Origin: Amaricoccus sp.
GTDB lineage: Bacteria; Pseudomonadota; Alphaproteobacteria; Rhodobacterales; Rhodobacteraceae
Length of the DNA: 44,752 nt
Reading direction: 5' to 3'
Assembly (NCBI RefSeq): GCF_017995835.1
Contig: NZ_JAGOID010000014.1
Location: forward strand, 1-44,752
The position numbers and the translations under genes are program-made. Below, one piece after another: positions 30,320-40,055 of this stretch (within the stretch, counting starts at the first letter, position 1; each line of letters begins with the position of its first letter). The notes under the pieces are model-generated. The model was not told the origin of the DNA, ran no database searches, and worked only from the letters and a program-made list of their open reading frames with translations.

Positions 30320-30360
30320 ATGCACGCTCCATGCACGACGTATGCACGACGCATATGCAA
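30320..30360. repeat. Phased ATGCACG repeats
   Basis: ATGCACG begins at 30320, 30331 and 30342, exactly 11 bases apart, and a degenerate ATGCAA begins at 30355 next to the palindrome GCATATGC. The spacing is one helical turn, so the copies face the same side of the DNA. They lie in the 212-base gap between the converging dgt and aqpZ genes. Function unknown. Confidence 0.6.
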
Positions 30361-30445
30361 AGCAAAAGAGTCAGAATTGAATCGTCAATGCAGGCGCGAG
30401 GCATTCGGGCGGAGGCCGTATGAGGCCGGCCGGCCGGTCGGGAAA

Positions 30446-30470
30446 GGGGCCGGCCCGAACAGCCGGCCCC
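30446..30470 (-). terminator. Terminator of aqpZ
   Basis: A perfect 9-bp GC stem (GGGGCCGGC with GCCGGCCCC) and a 7-base loop lie ten bases after the aqpZ stop. On the minus strand the stem is followed by TTTCCC, a short T run. A good intrinsic terminator for aqpZ; it could also stop transcription arriving from dgt. Confidence 0.75.
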
Positions 30471-30479
30471 GTCGGGACG

Positions 30480-31184
30480 TCAGTCGTTCTCGAGCATGTT
30501 GTCCCAGATCAGCCCGCCGACGGCGGCGCCGACCAGCGGCGCGAGCCAGAACACCCAGAGCTGCGACAGGAAGGTCGGGTTGCCCTCGGGCGCCTGGGCG
30601 AAGAGCGCCGCCGCGGTGGCGCGCGCCGGGTTGACGGCCGTGTTGGTCACCGGAATGGCGACCAGGTGGATCAGCGTCAGCGCCAGGCCGATCGCGATCG
30701 GGGCGAAGCCGGCCGGCGCGCCGCGCTGGGTCGCGCCGAGGATGACGACGAGGAAGAACGCCGTCAGGACGACCTCGATGGTGAAGGCCGACACGAGCCC
30801 GTAGCCGCCGGGCGAGTTCGCCCCGAAGCCGTTCGAAGCAAAGCCGCCCGGCCCGGTCCAGCCTGCCTGCCCGGAGGCGATGACGTAGAGCACCAGGGCG
30901 GCGAGGACGCCGCCGACGAGCTGGGCGACCCAGTAGGGGATCACCTCGGCCCACTCGAAGCGGTTGGCGATGGCGAGTCCGAAGGTCACGGCCGGATTGA
31001 AATGGCCGCCCGAGATGCCGCCCACCGCATAGGCCATGGTCAGCACGGTAAGGCCGAAGGCGAGCGAGACGCCGACGAAGCCGATGCCGAGTTCGGGGAA
31101 GCCCGCCGCGAGCACCGCGCTGCCGCATCCGCCGAAGACGAGCACGAACGTGCCGAGCGCCTCCGCCGTCAGTTTCTTGAACAT
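30480..31184 (-). CDS. aqpZ: Aquaporin Z
   Basis: 234 residues, six transmembrane helices plus two half-helices. Both NPA motifs are present: [11 protein letters not shown] (Asn63) and [16 protein letters not shown]. The second is usually followed by S-x-G-P; here it reads ATAA. The aromatic/arginine filter arginine after the second NPA is present, and the histidine of [11 protein letters not shown] matches AqpZ, so a water-selective pore is expected. Single gene with its own terminator. 127 bases separate it from the carbonic anhydrase stop. Confidence 0.95.
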   Translation of the reverse strand: MFKKLTAEALGTFVLVFGGCGSAVLAAGFPELGIGFVGVSLAFGLTVLTMAYAVGGISGGHFNPAVTFGLAIANRFEWAEVIPYWVAQLVGGVLAALVLYVIASGQAGWTGPGGFASNGFGANSPGGYGLVSAFTIEVVLTAFFLVVILGATQRGAPAGFAPIAIGLALTLIHLVAIPVTNTAVNPARATAAALFAQAPEGNPTFLSQLWVFWLAPLVGAAVGGLIWDNMLEND

Positions 31185-31311
31185 GTTGCCCCTCGCTGAT
31201 TCGCTGTCGCCATGATTTCTAGCGGGTTCGCGCCGCCGGAAAAGGGCGTTCTTGACATCCGGCCGGGGGCGGGACCGCCGCCTCGTGCGACTCGCCTCCT
31301 GACGGCCGGGG

Positions 31312-31962
31312 TCAGACCGGGCGGAAGGACTGGCTCGGCGCGTCGTAGTACTGGAGGGCGCCCTCCGCGATGTCCTTCCAGACGCCGTGGAGCTGGAGCC
31401 GCCCGGTCGCGACGCGCTGGGCGACGAAGGGGAAGCTCATCATGTTCTCGAGGCTGAGGACGATGGCCTGCCGCTCCAGCGCGCGCAGCGCCGCGTCCCG
31501 GTCGAGGCCGAGGCCCGCCACGCGCGCGTATCCCGGCGCGAGGATGGTCAGCCAGCGTCCGACGTAGCTCTCCGGGCTCGGCGCTCCCGCGTTTCCCGCG
31601 TTCATGTCGTAGCACCCGGCGACGCCGCCGCAACCGTAGTGGCCCATGACGATCAGGTGGTCGATGTTGAGAACCGTCACGGCGTACTCGATCGTCGCCG
31701 AGGTTCCGCGCTCCGTGCCGTCGGGCCGGGACCGTGGCACGAGGTTGGCGATGTTGCGGTGCACGAAGAAATCCCCGACCTCGCCGCCGAACACTTCCGT
31801 CGCCATGACCCGGCTGTCGCAGCAGGCGACGATCATCGCCCGGGGGCGCTGGCCGTGGCTCGCGAGCTCCGAGAAGCGGCTGCGCTCGGGCGCGCTCATT
31901 CGGGCCTGCCATTCGCGGTAGCGGCCGACGAGGAAGGCGGGCAGGGGGCTGGCGTGTTGCAT
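31312..31962 (-). CDS. Beta-class carbonic anhydrase
   Basis: 216 residues. Zinc ligands Cys47, His108 and Cys111 stand in the motifs C-x-D-S-R (ACCDSRV) and H-x2-C (GHYGCGGV); the Asp49-Arg51 dyad is intact. [14 protein letters not shown] and [18 protein letters not shown] are typical. It hydrates carbon dioxide to bicarbonate in the cytoplasm. ATG at 31962 has GAGGAGCG before it. Divergent from the small Hpt-like gene, with a dyad between them. No transporter such as SulP or BicA is fused or next to it. Confidence 0.95.
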   Translation of the reverse strand: MQHASPLPAFLVGRYREWQARMSAPERSRFSELASHGQRPRAMIVACCDSRVMATEVFGGEVGDFFVHRNIANLVPRSRPDGTERGTSATIEYAVTVLNIDHLIVMGHYGCGGVAGCYDMNAGNAGAPSPESYVGRWLTILAPGYARVAGLGLDRDAALRALERQAIVLSLENMMSFPFVAQRVATGRLQLHGVWKDIAEGALQYYDAPSQSFRPV

Positions 31963-32022
31963 GGTCGCTCCTCGGCGCGGCGGCTGCTCGCGCGACTTTG
32001 CCTCAAAGGCGAGGGGGAATTC

Positions 32023-32067
32023 GAGGGCATTCGCACAATTTCACGCAGCTGCAACAAGAATGCCTTC
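32023..32067. promoter_or_regulatory. Interrupted inverted repeat between carbonic anhydrase and Hpt-like gene
   Basis: GAGGGCATTC and GAATGCCTTC are inverted copies (9 of 10 bases pair) separated by 25 AT-richer bases in the divergent promoter region. It could be a two-site operator or overlap both promoters. No known regulator consensus is recognised. Confidence 0.35.
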
Positions 32068-32126
32068 ACGAAGGCGCCCGATGCTCCTGCGCGGGTGGCC
32101 GGCCAAGGCCGACGAGGGAGGATAGA

Positions 32127-32513
32127 ATGAGCGCGCAAGTCTACCAGTGGCGCAAGCGCGAGGCCGTCGTGCTCGACGCCGCGCGGATCACGCTGCTGCG
32201 CCGGTCGCTCGGCGACCAGCGCGCGCGGGAGATCCTGGAGGAGACGGCGTTCCACCTCGCCGACCGGCTCGCGATGCTGGCCGCCGCGCGGGCGGCGCGC
32301 AACCTCGATGAGGCGCGGGTCTGCGCTTCGCGGATCGCGGCCATGGGCGAGCAGGTCGGCCTCGTCAGCTTCGCCCGGGTCGCGCGCGACCTAGAAGCCT
32401 GTCTCGCCCTCGGCGACCCGGCGGCCGAGGGCGCCGTCGGGGCGCGGCTCGACCGGCTGGGGGAGGAGTCCTTCGCCTCGCTGGTCGCCTACGCCGAGCA
32501 GTCCGCCCTCTGA
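32127..32513 (+). CDS. Small helical protein, possible histidine-less Hpt domain
   Basis: 128 residues with a strong ribosome site (GAGGGAGGATAGA). The body is all-helical: ITLLRRSLGDQRAREILEE, then AMLAAARAARNLDEARVCASRIAAMGEQVGLVSFARVARDLEACLA. The spacing of an LL..LG/D..R segment, an AA..NLDEA turn and a following helix is like that of Hpt phosphotransfer domains, where the active His would lie in an A-H-x-L-K-G segment. Here that place reads CASRIAAMGEQ, without His. It could be a pseudo-Hpt that binds a kinase or receiver without phosphotransfer. This is inference from pattern only; the family may be something else. Confidence 0.75.
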   Translation: MSAQVYQWRKREAVVLDAARITLLRRSLGDQRAREILEETAFHLADRLAMLAAARAARNLDEARVCASRIAAMGEQVGLVSFARVARDLEACLALGDPAAEGAVGARLDRLGEESFASLVAYAEQSAL

Positions 32514-32609
32514 ACGGGGCGCCGGCAGGGCGACGGGCGCGCCCCTTGCCGCGACGCGCGCGGGCCGGATAGACAGGGCGCGACCTGCGCCGCCCGGGAG
32601 CCCGCGCCG

Positions 32610-33985
<1,376 letters not shown>

Positions 33986-34001
<16 letters not shown>

Positions 34002-34864
34002 CCGAGTTCGCCGGCCGGCTCACGCCCGCCCGCCCCGACCTCGCCGCGCGGCGCCTGCTGGGGCGGGTCACCGCCGGGCGGTTCGCCGACGGCGGGCGGC
34101 GGCGCGTGACGGCGGCGCTCCTCGACCTGCGGCTGGCTGCCGATCCGACCGCGGGGCTCGCGACCCAACTCCTGCACGGCGAGGCGTTCACGGTCTACGA
34201 GATGCGCGACGACGGCCTGGCGTGGGGGCAGGCGGAGGCGGACGGCTATGTCGGCTATGTCGCCGCCGCCGGGCTCGGCGCGCCGGCGCCGGGGCGCGCG
34301 CGGCGGGTGAGCGCGATCTGGAGCCATCGCTACGCGGCGCCGGCGGTCAAGGCCCGGGTGATCGGCGAGTTGCCGTTCCTCGCCGAGGTCGCGGCCGAGG
34401 GGGAGGGCGAGGGATTCGTCGCGCTGGCCGACGACGGGTTCGTGCCGGCCGCGCATCTCGCGCCCTTGGCCGGGGACGCCGTCGACGCGGCGATGCGCTT
34501 TCTCGGCGCGCCCTATCTCTGGGGCGGGCGCAGCGCGCGGGGGCTCGACTGCTCGGCGCTGGTCCAGCTCTCGCACATGGCCGCGGGCGTTCCGGCGCCG
34601 CGCGACAGCGACATGCAGGCGGCGTTGCTCGGGGTCGATCTGCCGGCGGACGCGCCCGCGCGGCGGGGCGATCTGGTGTTCTGGCGCGGGCATGTCGGAA
34701 TGATGGTCGATGCGGAGACCCTTCTGCACGCCAACGCGCACCACATGGCGGTGGCGCTCGAGCCGCTCGCCGCCGCCGTGGCCCGGATCGAGGCCGGCGG
34801 CGGCGGGTCGGTCACCGGGCGGCGTCGTCCGGTTCCGGGGACGGGCGGGGCGACGCGGTCCTGA
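33986..34864 (+). CDS. NlpC/P60 family cysteine hydrolase, apparent CTG start
   Basis: About 292 residues. An SH3b-like domain (about 45-95, LHGEAFTVYEMRDDGLAWGQ, then DGYVGYVAAAGLG) and a second one precede the NlpC/P60 fold. Catalytic Cys near 189 in GLDCSALVQLS, His in RGDLVFWRGHVGMM and HANAHHMAV. The family cleaves peptide links in cell-wall peptides. No ATG, GTG or TTG opens the frame between the aminopeptidase interior and base 34106, yet similarity starts earlier (LTEFAGRLTPARPD). A CTG at 33986 has GGAGGA six bases before it and overlaps the aminopeptidase end. A GTG at 34106 is the alternative and would cut 40 residues. No export signal is seen, so it may act on recycled muropeptides. 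Confidence 0.85.
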
Positions 34865-34994
34865 CGAGGCGGCCGGCCACGAGCCAGGCGCGCGTGGGGC
34901 AGGGCGGCTGCGGCTCGGGCGACAGCGCCCGCGTCGGGGCGGGCTGCGGCCAGCCCGCGAGCAGCTTCGCGAGACGGGGGTCGAGCGCGCTCAC
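34812..34994 (-). CDS. Small hypothetical protein downstream of hemP
   Basis: 60 residues, GTG start seven bases past the hemP stop, so it may be in one operon with it. The sequence (SALDPRLAKLLAGWPQPAPT start, proline-rich middle) shows no domain. Its end overlaps the end of the NlpC/P60 gene on the other strand by 53 bases. It could be a chance frame in GC-rich DNA; the coupling to hemP is the only support. Confidence 0.4.
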   Translation of the reverse strand: MSALDPRLAKLLAGWPQPAPTRALSPEPQPPCPTRAWLVAGRLVRTASPRPSPEPDDAAR

Positions 34995-35001
34995 GACGCG
35001 C

Positions 35002-35214
35002 TCACTTCGTCAGGATCAGCTTGCCGAGCCGGGTGATGCGCAGGACGTAGGGCGTGTTGTCGAGCAGGATGCGCGCCTCGACTCCGCCGTCGGTGAGGTT
35101 GCGCGCGTCGTGGACCGGCACGGCGACGGTCTCGCGCACCGGGTGCGACAAGCGCCGCGGGCGGTCGTCGGCGCGGGCGGGATCGTCGCGGCGGGTGACG
35201 AAATGGACGGTCAT
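35002..35214 (-). CDS. hemP: Hemin uptake protein HemP
   Basis: 70 residues. The C-terminal block ARILLDNTPYVLRITRLGKLILTK region is the HemP signature (ending R-I-T-R-x-G-K-L-I-L-T-K). HemP/HmuP proteins assist expression or function of haem uptake genes, and are made under iron limitation. The N-terminal half is charged and unconserved. No haem receptor or ABC transporter follows; the divergent neighbour is a ChaN-like haem-binding family protein. Confidence 0.88.
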   Translation of the reverse strand: MTVHFVTRRDDPARADDRPRRLSHPVRETVAVPVHDARNLTDGGVEARILLDNTPYVLRITRLGKLILTK

Positions 35215-35331
35215 GGGCGGACCCCACGGGTGGGGGTGGCAGGGGCGGCGGTGCGGTTGCAGGTCATGCCATCGACTCCGGTCGTGGGTTCATGGGATGG
35301 CTCGTTCCTGCGAACTGGCTGAACTGAAAGC

Positions 35332-35355
35332 TGACAAAATCACTCGCCTATGTCA
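35332..35355. promoter_or_regulatory. Dyad in the hemP/chaN-like divergent promoter region
   Basis: TGACA and TGTCA are inverted around 14 AT-rich bases (35332-35355), in the 224-base gap between the two divergent genes. On the minus strand the right half is also TTGACA, a perfect -35 for hemP, though the matching -10 is poor. By context it may be an iron-responsive control site, but it does not fit the iron-rhodo-box or Irr consensus that I know. The rest of the gap shows no gene. Confidence 0.35.
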
Positions 35356-35438
35356 ATCCTCGCTTTCGCGGCGGCGGCGCGATGTTGACAGGCCGCGGCG
35401 GATTCGGCCGGATCCGCGCGGAAATCCGGGAGGTTGCG

Positions 35439-36212
35439 ATGGTCGGCGCAGGGGGCTGGATCGACGCGGCGGGGGCGCGCCTCGACGAGGGCGCGGCGCT
35501 TGACCGGCTGGCGACGGCGCGGATCGCGCTCCTCGGCGAGCGGCACGACCGGGTGGAGGATCACCTGTGGCAGGCGCGTGTCATCGCCGGACTGGCGGCG
35601 CGGCGTCGCCCCGTCGTGGTCGGCTTCGAGATGTTCCCGCGCCATGCCCGCCCGGCGCTCGACGCCTGGGTCGCCGGCGGGCTCGACCGCGAGCGCTTTC
35701 TCGAGGCGGCGCGCTGGCGCGAGGTCTGGGGCATGGACCCGGATCTCTACATGCCGATCTTCGAGCTTTGCCGCGCCGAGGGGATCGCGATGCGCGGCCT
35801 GAACGTCGACCGGCCGCTGGTGTCGCTGATCGGGCGCGACGGCTGGGAGGCGCTGCCCGAGGCCGAGCGCGGTTGGCTCTCGCCGGCGCGCCCCGCCTCG
35901 CCGGCCTACCGGCGTGCGATCTTCGATCTGACCGGGGGGGTCCGCCCGGACCGCAAGGCGCAGTCGCCGGAGGATCCGGCCTTCGACCGGTTCGCCCGGG
36001 CCCAGGGCGTGTGGGATCGCGCCTTCGCCTGCGGGATCGCCGGAATCCTCGGCGAGACGCCGGAGGCGCTGGCGGTCGGCGTGATCGGCAGGGGGCATCT
36101 CGAGCGTCGGCTCGGCGTGGTCGAGCAACTCGACGATCTCGGCGTCGGACCCGCCCTCGTCGCCCTGCCGGACGGCCCGGCAGGCGCCGGCGACCTGGTG
36201 ATCGAGAATTAG
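35439..36212 (+). CDS. ChaN/DUF399 family haem-binding-like protein without lipobox
   Basis: 257 residues. The ChaN signature is clear: RIALLGERHDRVEDHLWQARVI, PVVVGFEMFPRHARPALDAW, EVWGMDPDLYMPIFELCR, GLNVDRPLVSLIGRDGW and VGVIGRGHLERRLGV. Campylobacter ChaN is an iron-regulated lipoprotein that binds two haems. Here no signal peptide or lipobox is seen with either the ATG at 35439 (chosen for GGGAGG five bases upstream) or the one at 35382, so the protein would be cytoplasmic. Next to hemP this suggests handling of haem inside the cell; this is inference. Confidence 0.85.
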   Translation: MVGAGGWIDAAGARLDEGAALDRLATARIALLGERHDRVEDHLWQARVIAGLAARRRPVVVGFEMFPRHARPALDAWVAGGLDRERFLEAARWREVWGMDPDLYMPIFELCRAEGIAMRGLNVDRPLVSLIGRDGWEALPEAERGWLSPARPASPAYRRAIFDLTGGVRPDRKAQSPEDPAFDRFARAQGVWDRAFACGIAGILGETPEALAVGVIGRGHLERRLGVVEQLDDLGVGPALVALPDGPAGAGDLVIEN

Positions 36213-36323
36213 GCACGCATGATCGTAATACGATCAGATCGCAACCAAGGCGACCATCCATTCGAGGCACGTTATCAACTAGTTATGTAAGTCCATCCCA
36301 AAAATTGTGTGTCTAACCGAGAT

Positions 36324-36337
36324 TTGAGCCAGATCAA
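36324..36337 (+). promoter_or_regulatory. Fnr/FnrL-type box upstream of phasin gene
   Basis: TTGAGCCAGATCAA matches the Fnr/FnrL consensus TTGAT-N4-ATCAA at nine of ten defined positions. The centre is about 76 bases before the phasin ATG. A class II activator site at -41.5 would put transcription start near 36372, with AATAGA (36361-36366) near the -10 place. Activation of the phasin gene at low oxygen is therefore plausible. The 194-base gap is AT-richer than the rest of the window. Confidence 0.6.
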
Positions 36338-36406
36338 GGCTTGCGCCGTAACCCCGTGGCAATAGATCTCCTTCTCTACTCTGACGCGAATCAGCGAGGA
36401 ACCAGT

Positions 36407-36850
36407 ATGTCCAGCCCCAAGTCCACGATCGAAGCGAAGCCGACCACCGTCCCGGCGGAGGAGGCGAGCGTTCGCGACGAATCTGTCGCGGGGGTTGCGG
36501 CCACCCGCGGCGGGGAGCCCGTCGAGGAGATCTCCACCGCCGTCGATTCGATGATCGACCAGGTGACGGTCAACCAGCAGCAGGCGATCGAGAGCCTCGA
36601 AGCCGCGAGCGCGACGATGTTCGAGAGCGTCGCCCGCGTGCAGCGCCGTATCGCCGAGTTCGTCTCCGACCGCATCCGCCAGGACATGGAGGCGCAGCAG
36701 GAGCTTTTGCGCTGCAAGTCGTTCGACGAGGTTCGCGACGTGCAGTCGCGTTTCTTCCGCACGGCGGTCAGCCAGTACTCCGAGGAGGCGACCCGGATCT
36801 TCCGCCTCGGCGGCGAGGTGATCGGCCGCACGGTCGAGAAGGTCGACTGA
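36407..36850 (+). CDS. Phasin family protein
   Basis: 147 residues, helical and charged. The phasin_2-like core runs from about 55 to 140 (SLEAASATMFESVARVQRR, FVSDRIRQDMEAQQELL, CKSFDEVRDVQSRFFRTAVSQY, ATRIFRLGGEV). The first 45 residues are Ala/Thr/Glu-rich and disordered-looking. Phasins coat polyhydroxyalkanoate granules and affect their size. No PHA synthase is in the window. ATG at 36407 follows GCGAGGA. It has an Fnr-like box upstream and a strong hairpin downstream, so it is its own transcription unit. Confidence 0.9.
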   Translation: MSSPKSTIEAKPTTVPAEEASVRDESVAGVAATRGGEPVEEISTAVDSMIDQVTVNQQQAIESLEAASATMFESVARVQRRIAEFVSDRIRQDMEAQQELLRCKSFDEVRDVQSRFFRTAVSQYSEEATRIFRLGGEVIGRTVEKVD

Positions 36851-36879
36851 GGCCGTCGCCACCATTCCGGGGACGCTTC

Positions 36880-36908
36880 CGCGAGGCCGGTTGAAAACCG
36901 GCCTCGCG
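36880..36908 (+). terminator. Hairpin after phasin gene
   Basis: A perfect 13-bp stem (CGCGAGGCCGGTT with AACCGGCCTCGCG) with a three-base loop, 30 bases past the phasin stop. No T run follows. Probably ends or protects the abundant phasin transcript. Confidence 0.7.
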
Positions 36909-36951
36909 CCTGTCAATCTCCGGTGGAATCCGACCGGAGGCGCGACCGCCT

Positions 36952-37590
36952 GTGCCAGATCCAGCCGACACCTCCGCCGCCACTCTCGTCGTCGTCGACG
37001 TCCAGAACGACTTCTGCCCCGGCGGTGCGCTCGCCGTGGCGGACGGCGACGCCGTCGTGCCGCTGGTCAACCGGATCGCCCGCCGCTTCGGCGTGCGCGT
37101 CTACACCCAGGACTGGCACGCGGCCGACCACCGGTCCTTCGCGTCGAGCCACCCGGGGGCCTCGCCCTTCTCCACCACCGAGATGTCCTACGGGATGCAG
37201 GTGCTCTGGCCCGACCACTGCGTGCAGGGCACGCCGGGGGCCGAGTTCCACCCCGGCCTCGACCTCGAGCCGGCCGACCTGATCCTGCGCAAGGGCTTCC
37301 GGCCGCATGTCGACAGCTACTCCGCCTTCTACGAGAACGACCGCGTCACGCCGACCGGGCTCGCCGGATACCTGCGCGAGCGCGGGATCGCGTCGGTCTG
37401 GCTCGCCGGGCTCGCCACCGACTTCTGCGTCCACTACTCGGCGCTCGACGCGGTGCGGCTCGGCTTCCGGGTGACGCTCGTCGAGGACGCCTGCCGCGAG
37501 ATCGACCTCGACGGCTCGCACGCCGCCGCGCTCGCTGCGATGGGGGAGGCGGGCGTCGCGTTCGTCCGAACCGCCGAGTTCGCGGCCTGA
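36952..37590 (+). CDS. pncA: Nicotinamidase PncA
   Basis: 212 residues, isochorismatase-like fold. The catalytic triad is Asp in [16 protein letters not shown], Lys in [15 protein letters not shown], and Cys in [14 protein letters not shown]; the metal site D-x-H-x2-H lies in [14 protein letters not shown]. It hydrolyses nicotinamide to nicotinate for NAD salvage. Start is a GTG at 36952 with CGGAGG upstream. The stop and the ATG of pncB are two bases apart, so the enzymes of consecutive steps are made together. Confidence 0.95.
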   Translation: MPDPADTSAATLVVVDVQNDFCPGGALAVADGDAVVPLVNRIARRFGVRVYTQDWHAADHRSFASSHPGASPFSTTEMSYGMQVLWPDHCVQGTPGAEFHPGLDLEPADLILRKGFRPHVDSYSAFYENDRVTPTGLAGYLRERGIASVWLAGLATDFCVHYSALDAVRLGFRVTLVEDACREIDLDGSHAAALAAMGEAGVAFVRTAEFAA

Positions 37591-37591
37591 C

Positions 37592-38896
37592 ATGGACAGA
37601 CCCGTGACCGAGATCGCGAAACGCGTCTACGACCACGCCTGGCGGATCGACCCGATCGTCCGCTCGATGATGGACACCGATTTCTACAAGCTGCTGATGC
37701 TCCAGACGGTGTTCCAGCGCAACGCCGACGTGGAGGTGGAGTTCAGCCTGATCAACCGCTCGGCGCAGGTGCCGCTGGCGAACCTGATCGACGAGGCCGA
37801 GCTGCGCGAGCAGCTCGACCACATCCGCACGCTCCGCCTCTCGCGCGGCGAGTCGACCTGGCTGCGTGGCAACACCTTCTACGGCAAGCGCCAGATGTTC
37901 GGGCCGGACTTCATGGAATGGCTCGAGGCTTTCCAACTCCCGCCCTACGAGCTCGAGCGCCGCGGCGACCAGTACGAGCTCACCTTCCGCGGCTCCTGGC
38001 CCGAGGTGATGATGTGGGAGATCCCCGCCCTCGCCGTGCTGATGGAGCTGCGCTCGCGCGCGGTGCTCAAGGGCATGGGCTACTTCGAGCTCCAGGTGCT
38101 CTACGCCCGCGCCATGACCCGCGTCTGGGAAAAGATCGAGCGGCTGCGCGCGCTGCCGGACCTGCGCATCTCCGACTTCGGCACGCGGCGGCGGCACTCG
38201 TTCCTGTGGCAGGACTGGTGCGTGCAGGCGATGATCGAGGGCCTGGGCGAGCGCTTCACCGGCTCGTCCAACTGCCTGATCGCGCTCCGCCGCGACATCG
38301 AGGCGATCGGCACCAACGCCCACGAGCTGCCGATGGTCTTCGCCGCGCTCGCCGAGGACGACGCCGCGCTCGCCGAGGCGCCCTACCGGGTGCTGGAGAA
38401 CTGGCATCGCGACTACGACGGCAACCTGCGCGTCATCCTGCCCGACACCTACGGCACGAAGGGCTTTCTCGAGCGGGCCCCGGACTGGCTCGCGGCGTGG
38501 ACCGGCATCCGCATCGACAGCGGCAAGCCGGAGGACGGGGCGGAGACGGCGATCGCGTGGTGGGAGAGCCGCGGCCAGAACCCGCGCGAGAAGCTCGTGA
38601 TCTTCTCCGACGGGCTCGACGTCGACCGCATCGAGGCGCTCTACGCCCGGTTCCACGGCCGGGTGAAGCTCGGCTTCGGCTGGGGCACGCTGCTGACTAA
38701 CGACTTCCGCGGCCTCGCCCCCGGCGACGCCCTCGCGCCGTTCAGCCTCGTCTGCAAGGCGGTCTCCGCCAACGGCCGCCCGACGGTGAAGCTCTCCGAC
38801 AACCCCGCCAAGGCGATGGGCCCCGCCGACCAGATCGCCCGCTACAAGCGGGTGTTCGGCGTCGGCGCCCAGGTCGAGGAGCCGGTGCTGGTCTGA
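37592..38896 (+). CDS. pncB: Nicotinate phosphoribosyltransferase PncB
   Basis: 434 residues. It joins nicotinate and PRPP to give nicotinate mononucleotide, helped by ATP. Seen: [16 protein letters not shown] near the start, [26 protein letters not shown] with the His that is phosphorylated in this family, [22 protein letters not shown], and [16 protein letters not shown]. Second gene of the pncAB pair. Confidence 0.97.
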   Translation: MDRPVTEIAKRVYDHAWRIDPIVRSMMDTDFYKLLMLQTVFQRNADVEVEFSLINRSAQVPLANLIDEAELREQLDHIRTLRLSRGESTWLRGNTFYGKRQMFGPDFMEWLEAFQLPPYELERRGDQYELTFRGSWPEVMMWEIPALAVLMELRSRAVLKGMGYFELQVLYARAMTRVWEKIERLRALPDLRISDFGTRRRHSFLWQDWCVQAMIEGLGERFTGSSNCLIALRRDIEAIGTNAHELPMVFAALAEDDAALAEAPYRVLENWHRDYDGNLRVILPDTYGTKGFLERAPDWLAAWTGIRIDSGKPEDGAETAIAWWESRGQNPREKLVIFSDGLDVDRIEALYARFHGRVKLGFGWGTLLTNDFRGLAPGDALAPFSLVCKAVSANGRPTVKLSDNPAKAMGPADQIARYKRVFGVGAQVEEPVLV

Positions 38897-38988
38897 CCTC
38901 TGCCTGCGTCGCATCCGCAGCGCCCTGCGCCGTTGCCGGCGGCGTCGGGTGCGTGCTAGCTCGACAAAAGCCTCGGGAGGACCCCGCA

Positions 38989-39957
38989 ATGCACATCCTC
39001 GTCACCGGCGCCGCCGGCATGGTCGGCGTCAAGCTCACGCGCTCGCTGGTGAGCGACCCGCCGCCGGGCCTGACCCGGCTGACCCTCGTCGACGTCGTCG
39101 AGCCGAAGGTTCCCGCCGGCGCGTCGGTGGCGACCGTCGCCAGCACGCTCGACATCGCCGACGCGGCGGCCGTCGCGGCGCGAATCGCCAAGCGGCCCGA
39201 CGTGATCTTCCACCTCGCCGCCGTCGTGTCGGGCGAGGCGGAGGCGGACCTCGAGAAGGGCTACAAGGTCAACTTCGACGGAACCCGCGCGCTCCTCGAG
39301 GCGATCCGCGCCCTGCCGGACTATTGCCCGAGGGTGATCTTCGCCTCGTCGATCGCCGTCTTCGGCGCGCCCTTCCCGGACACGATCCCCGACGACTTCC
39401 ACCTCACGCCGCTGACGAGCTACGGCGCGCAGAAGGCGATGGGCGAGCTGATGCTCGCCGACTACACCCGCAAGGGCTTCCTCGACGGCGTCGGCATCCG
39501 GCTTCCCACCATCTGCGTGCGGCCGGGCAAGCCGAACAAGGCCGCCTCGGGTTTCTTCTCCAACATCCTGCGCGAGCCCCTCGCCGGGCAGGAGGCGGTG
39601 CTGCCGGTCGAGGACGACGTGCGCCACTGGTTCGCGAGCCCCCGCGCCGCCGTGGGCTTCTTCCGCCACGCCCTCGCCATGGACCTCGCGAAGATCGGCC
39701 CGCGGCGCAACCTGACCATGCCCGGCCTCTCGGCGACGGTGGGCGAGGAGATCGAGGCGCTGCGCCGCGCCGCCGGCGAGGGTGCGGTGGCGCTGATCCG
39801 GCGCGAGCCCGACGAGACGATCCGCCGCATCGTCGCCGGCTGGCCGACGCAGTTCGACGCCAGCCGCGCCGAGGGCCTCGGGTTCCGCGCCGACGCCACC
39901 TTCGACGACATCGTCGCCGCCCATGTCGAGGACGAGCTCGGCGGCAGGGTCGGCTGA
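38989..39957 (+). CDS. denD: NAD-dependent epimerase/dehydrogenase, DenD-like (D-erythronate dehydrogenase)
   Basis: 322 residues of the extended SDR type. GAAGMVG (G-x2-G-x2-G) near the start binds NAD; the catalytic YxxxK is in SYGAQKAMGEL, and the serine in FASSIAVFG. PTICVRPGKPNKAASGFFSNI and WFASPRAAVGFFRHA match DenD, which oxidises D-erythronate at C2. No other genes of tetronate breakdown (such as DenK-like kinase or OtnI) are present, so the substrate is tentative. Ribosome site GGGAGG. 92 bases after pncB. Confidence 0.88.
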   Translation: MHILVTGAAGMVGVKLTRSLVSDPPPGLTRLTLVDVVEPKVPAGASVATVASTLDIADAAAVAARIAKRPDVIFHLAAVVSGEAEADLEKGYKVNFDGTRALLEAIRALPDYCPRVIFASSIAVFGAPFPDTIPDDFHLTPLTSYGAQKAMGELMLADYTRKGFLDGVGIRLPTICVRPGKPNKAASGFFSNILREPLAGQEAVLPVEDDVRHWFASPRAAVGFFRHALAMDLAKIGPRRNLTMPGLSATVGEEIEALRRAAGEGAVALIRREPDETIRRIVAGWPTQFDASRAEGLGFRADATFDDIVAAHVEDELGGRVG

Positions 39958-40055
39958 AGAATCGGCTGACGCAGAACCCGTTGGTGGTGGGGGGCGGGAG
40001 TGCTATCATCCGGGCGGGCGAGGCGCGAGCCTCGGCGTGGGGGAGGACCGACCCG

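Noticed and set aside
38949-40055. In-frame upstream extension of the DUF3300 gene
   Set aside because: It overlaps the DenD-like gene in another frame; the signal peptide and ribosome site at 40056 mark the true start.
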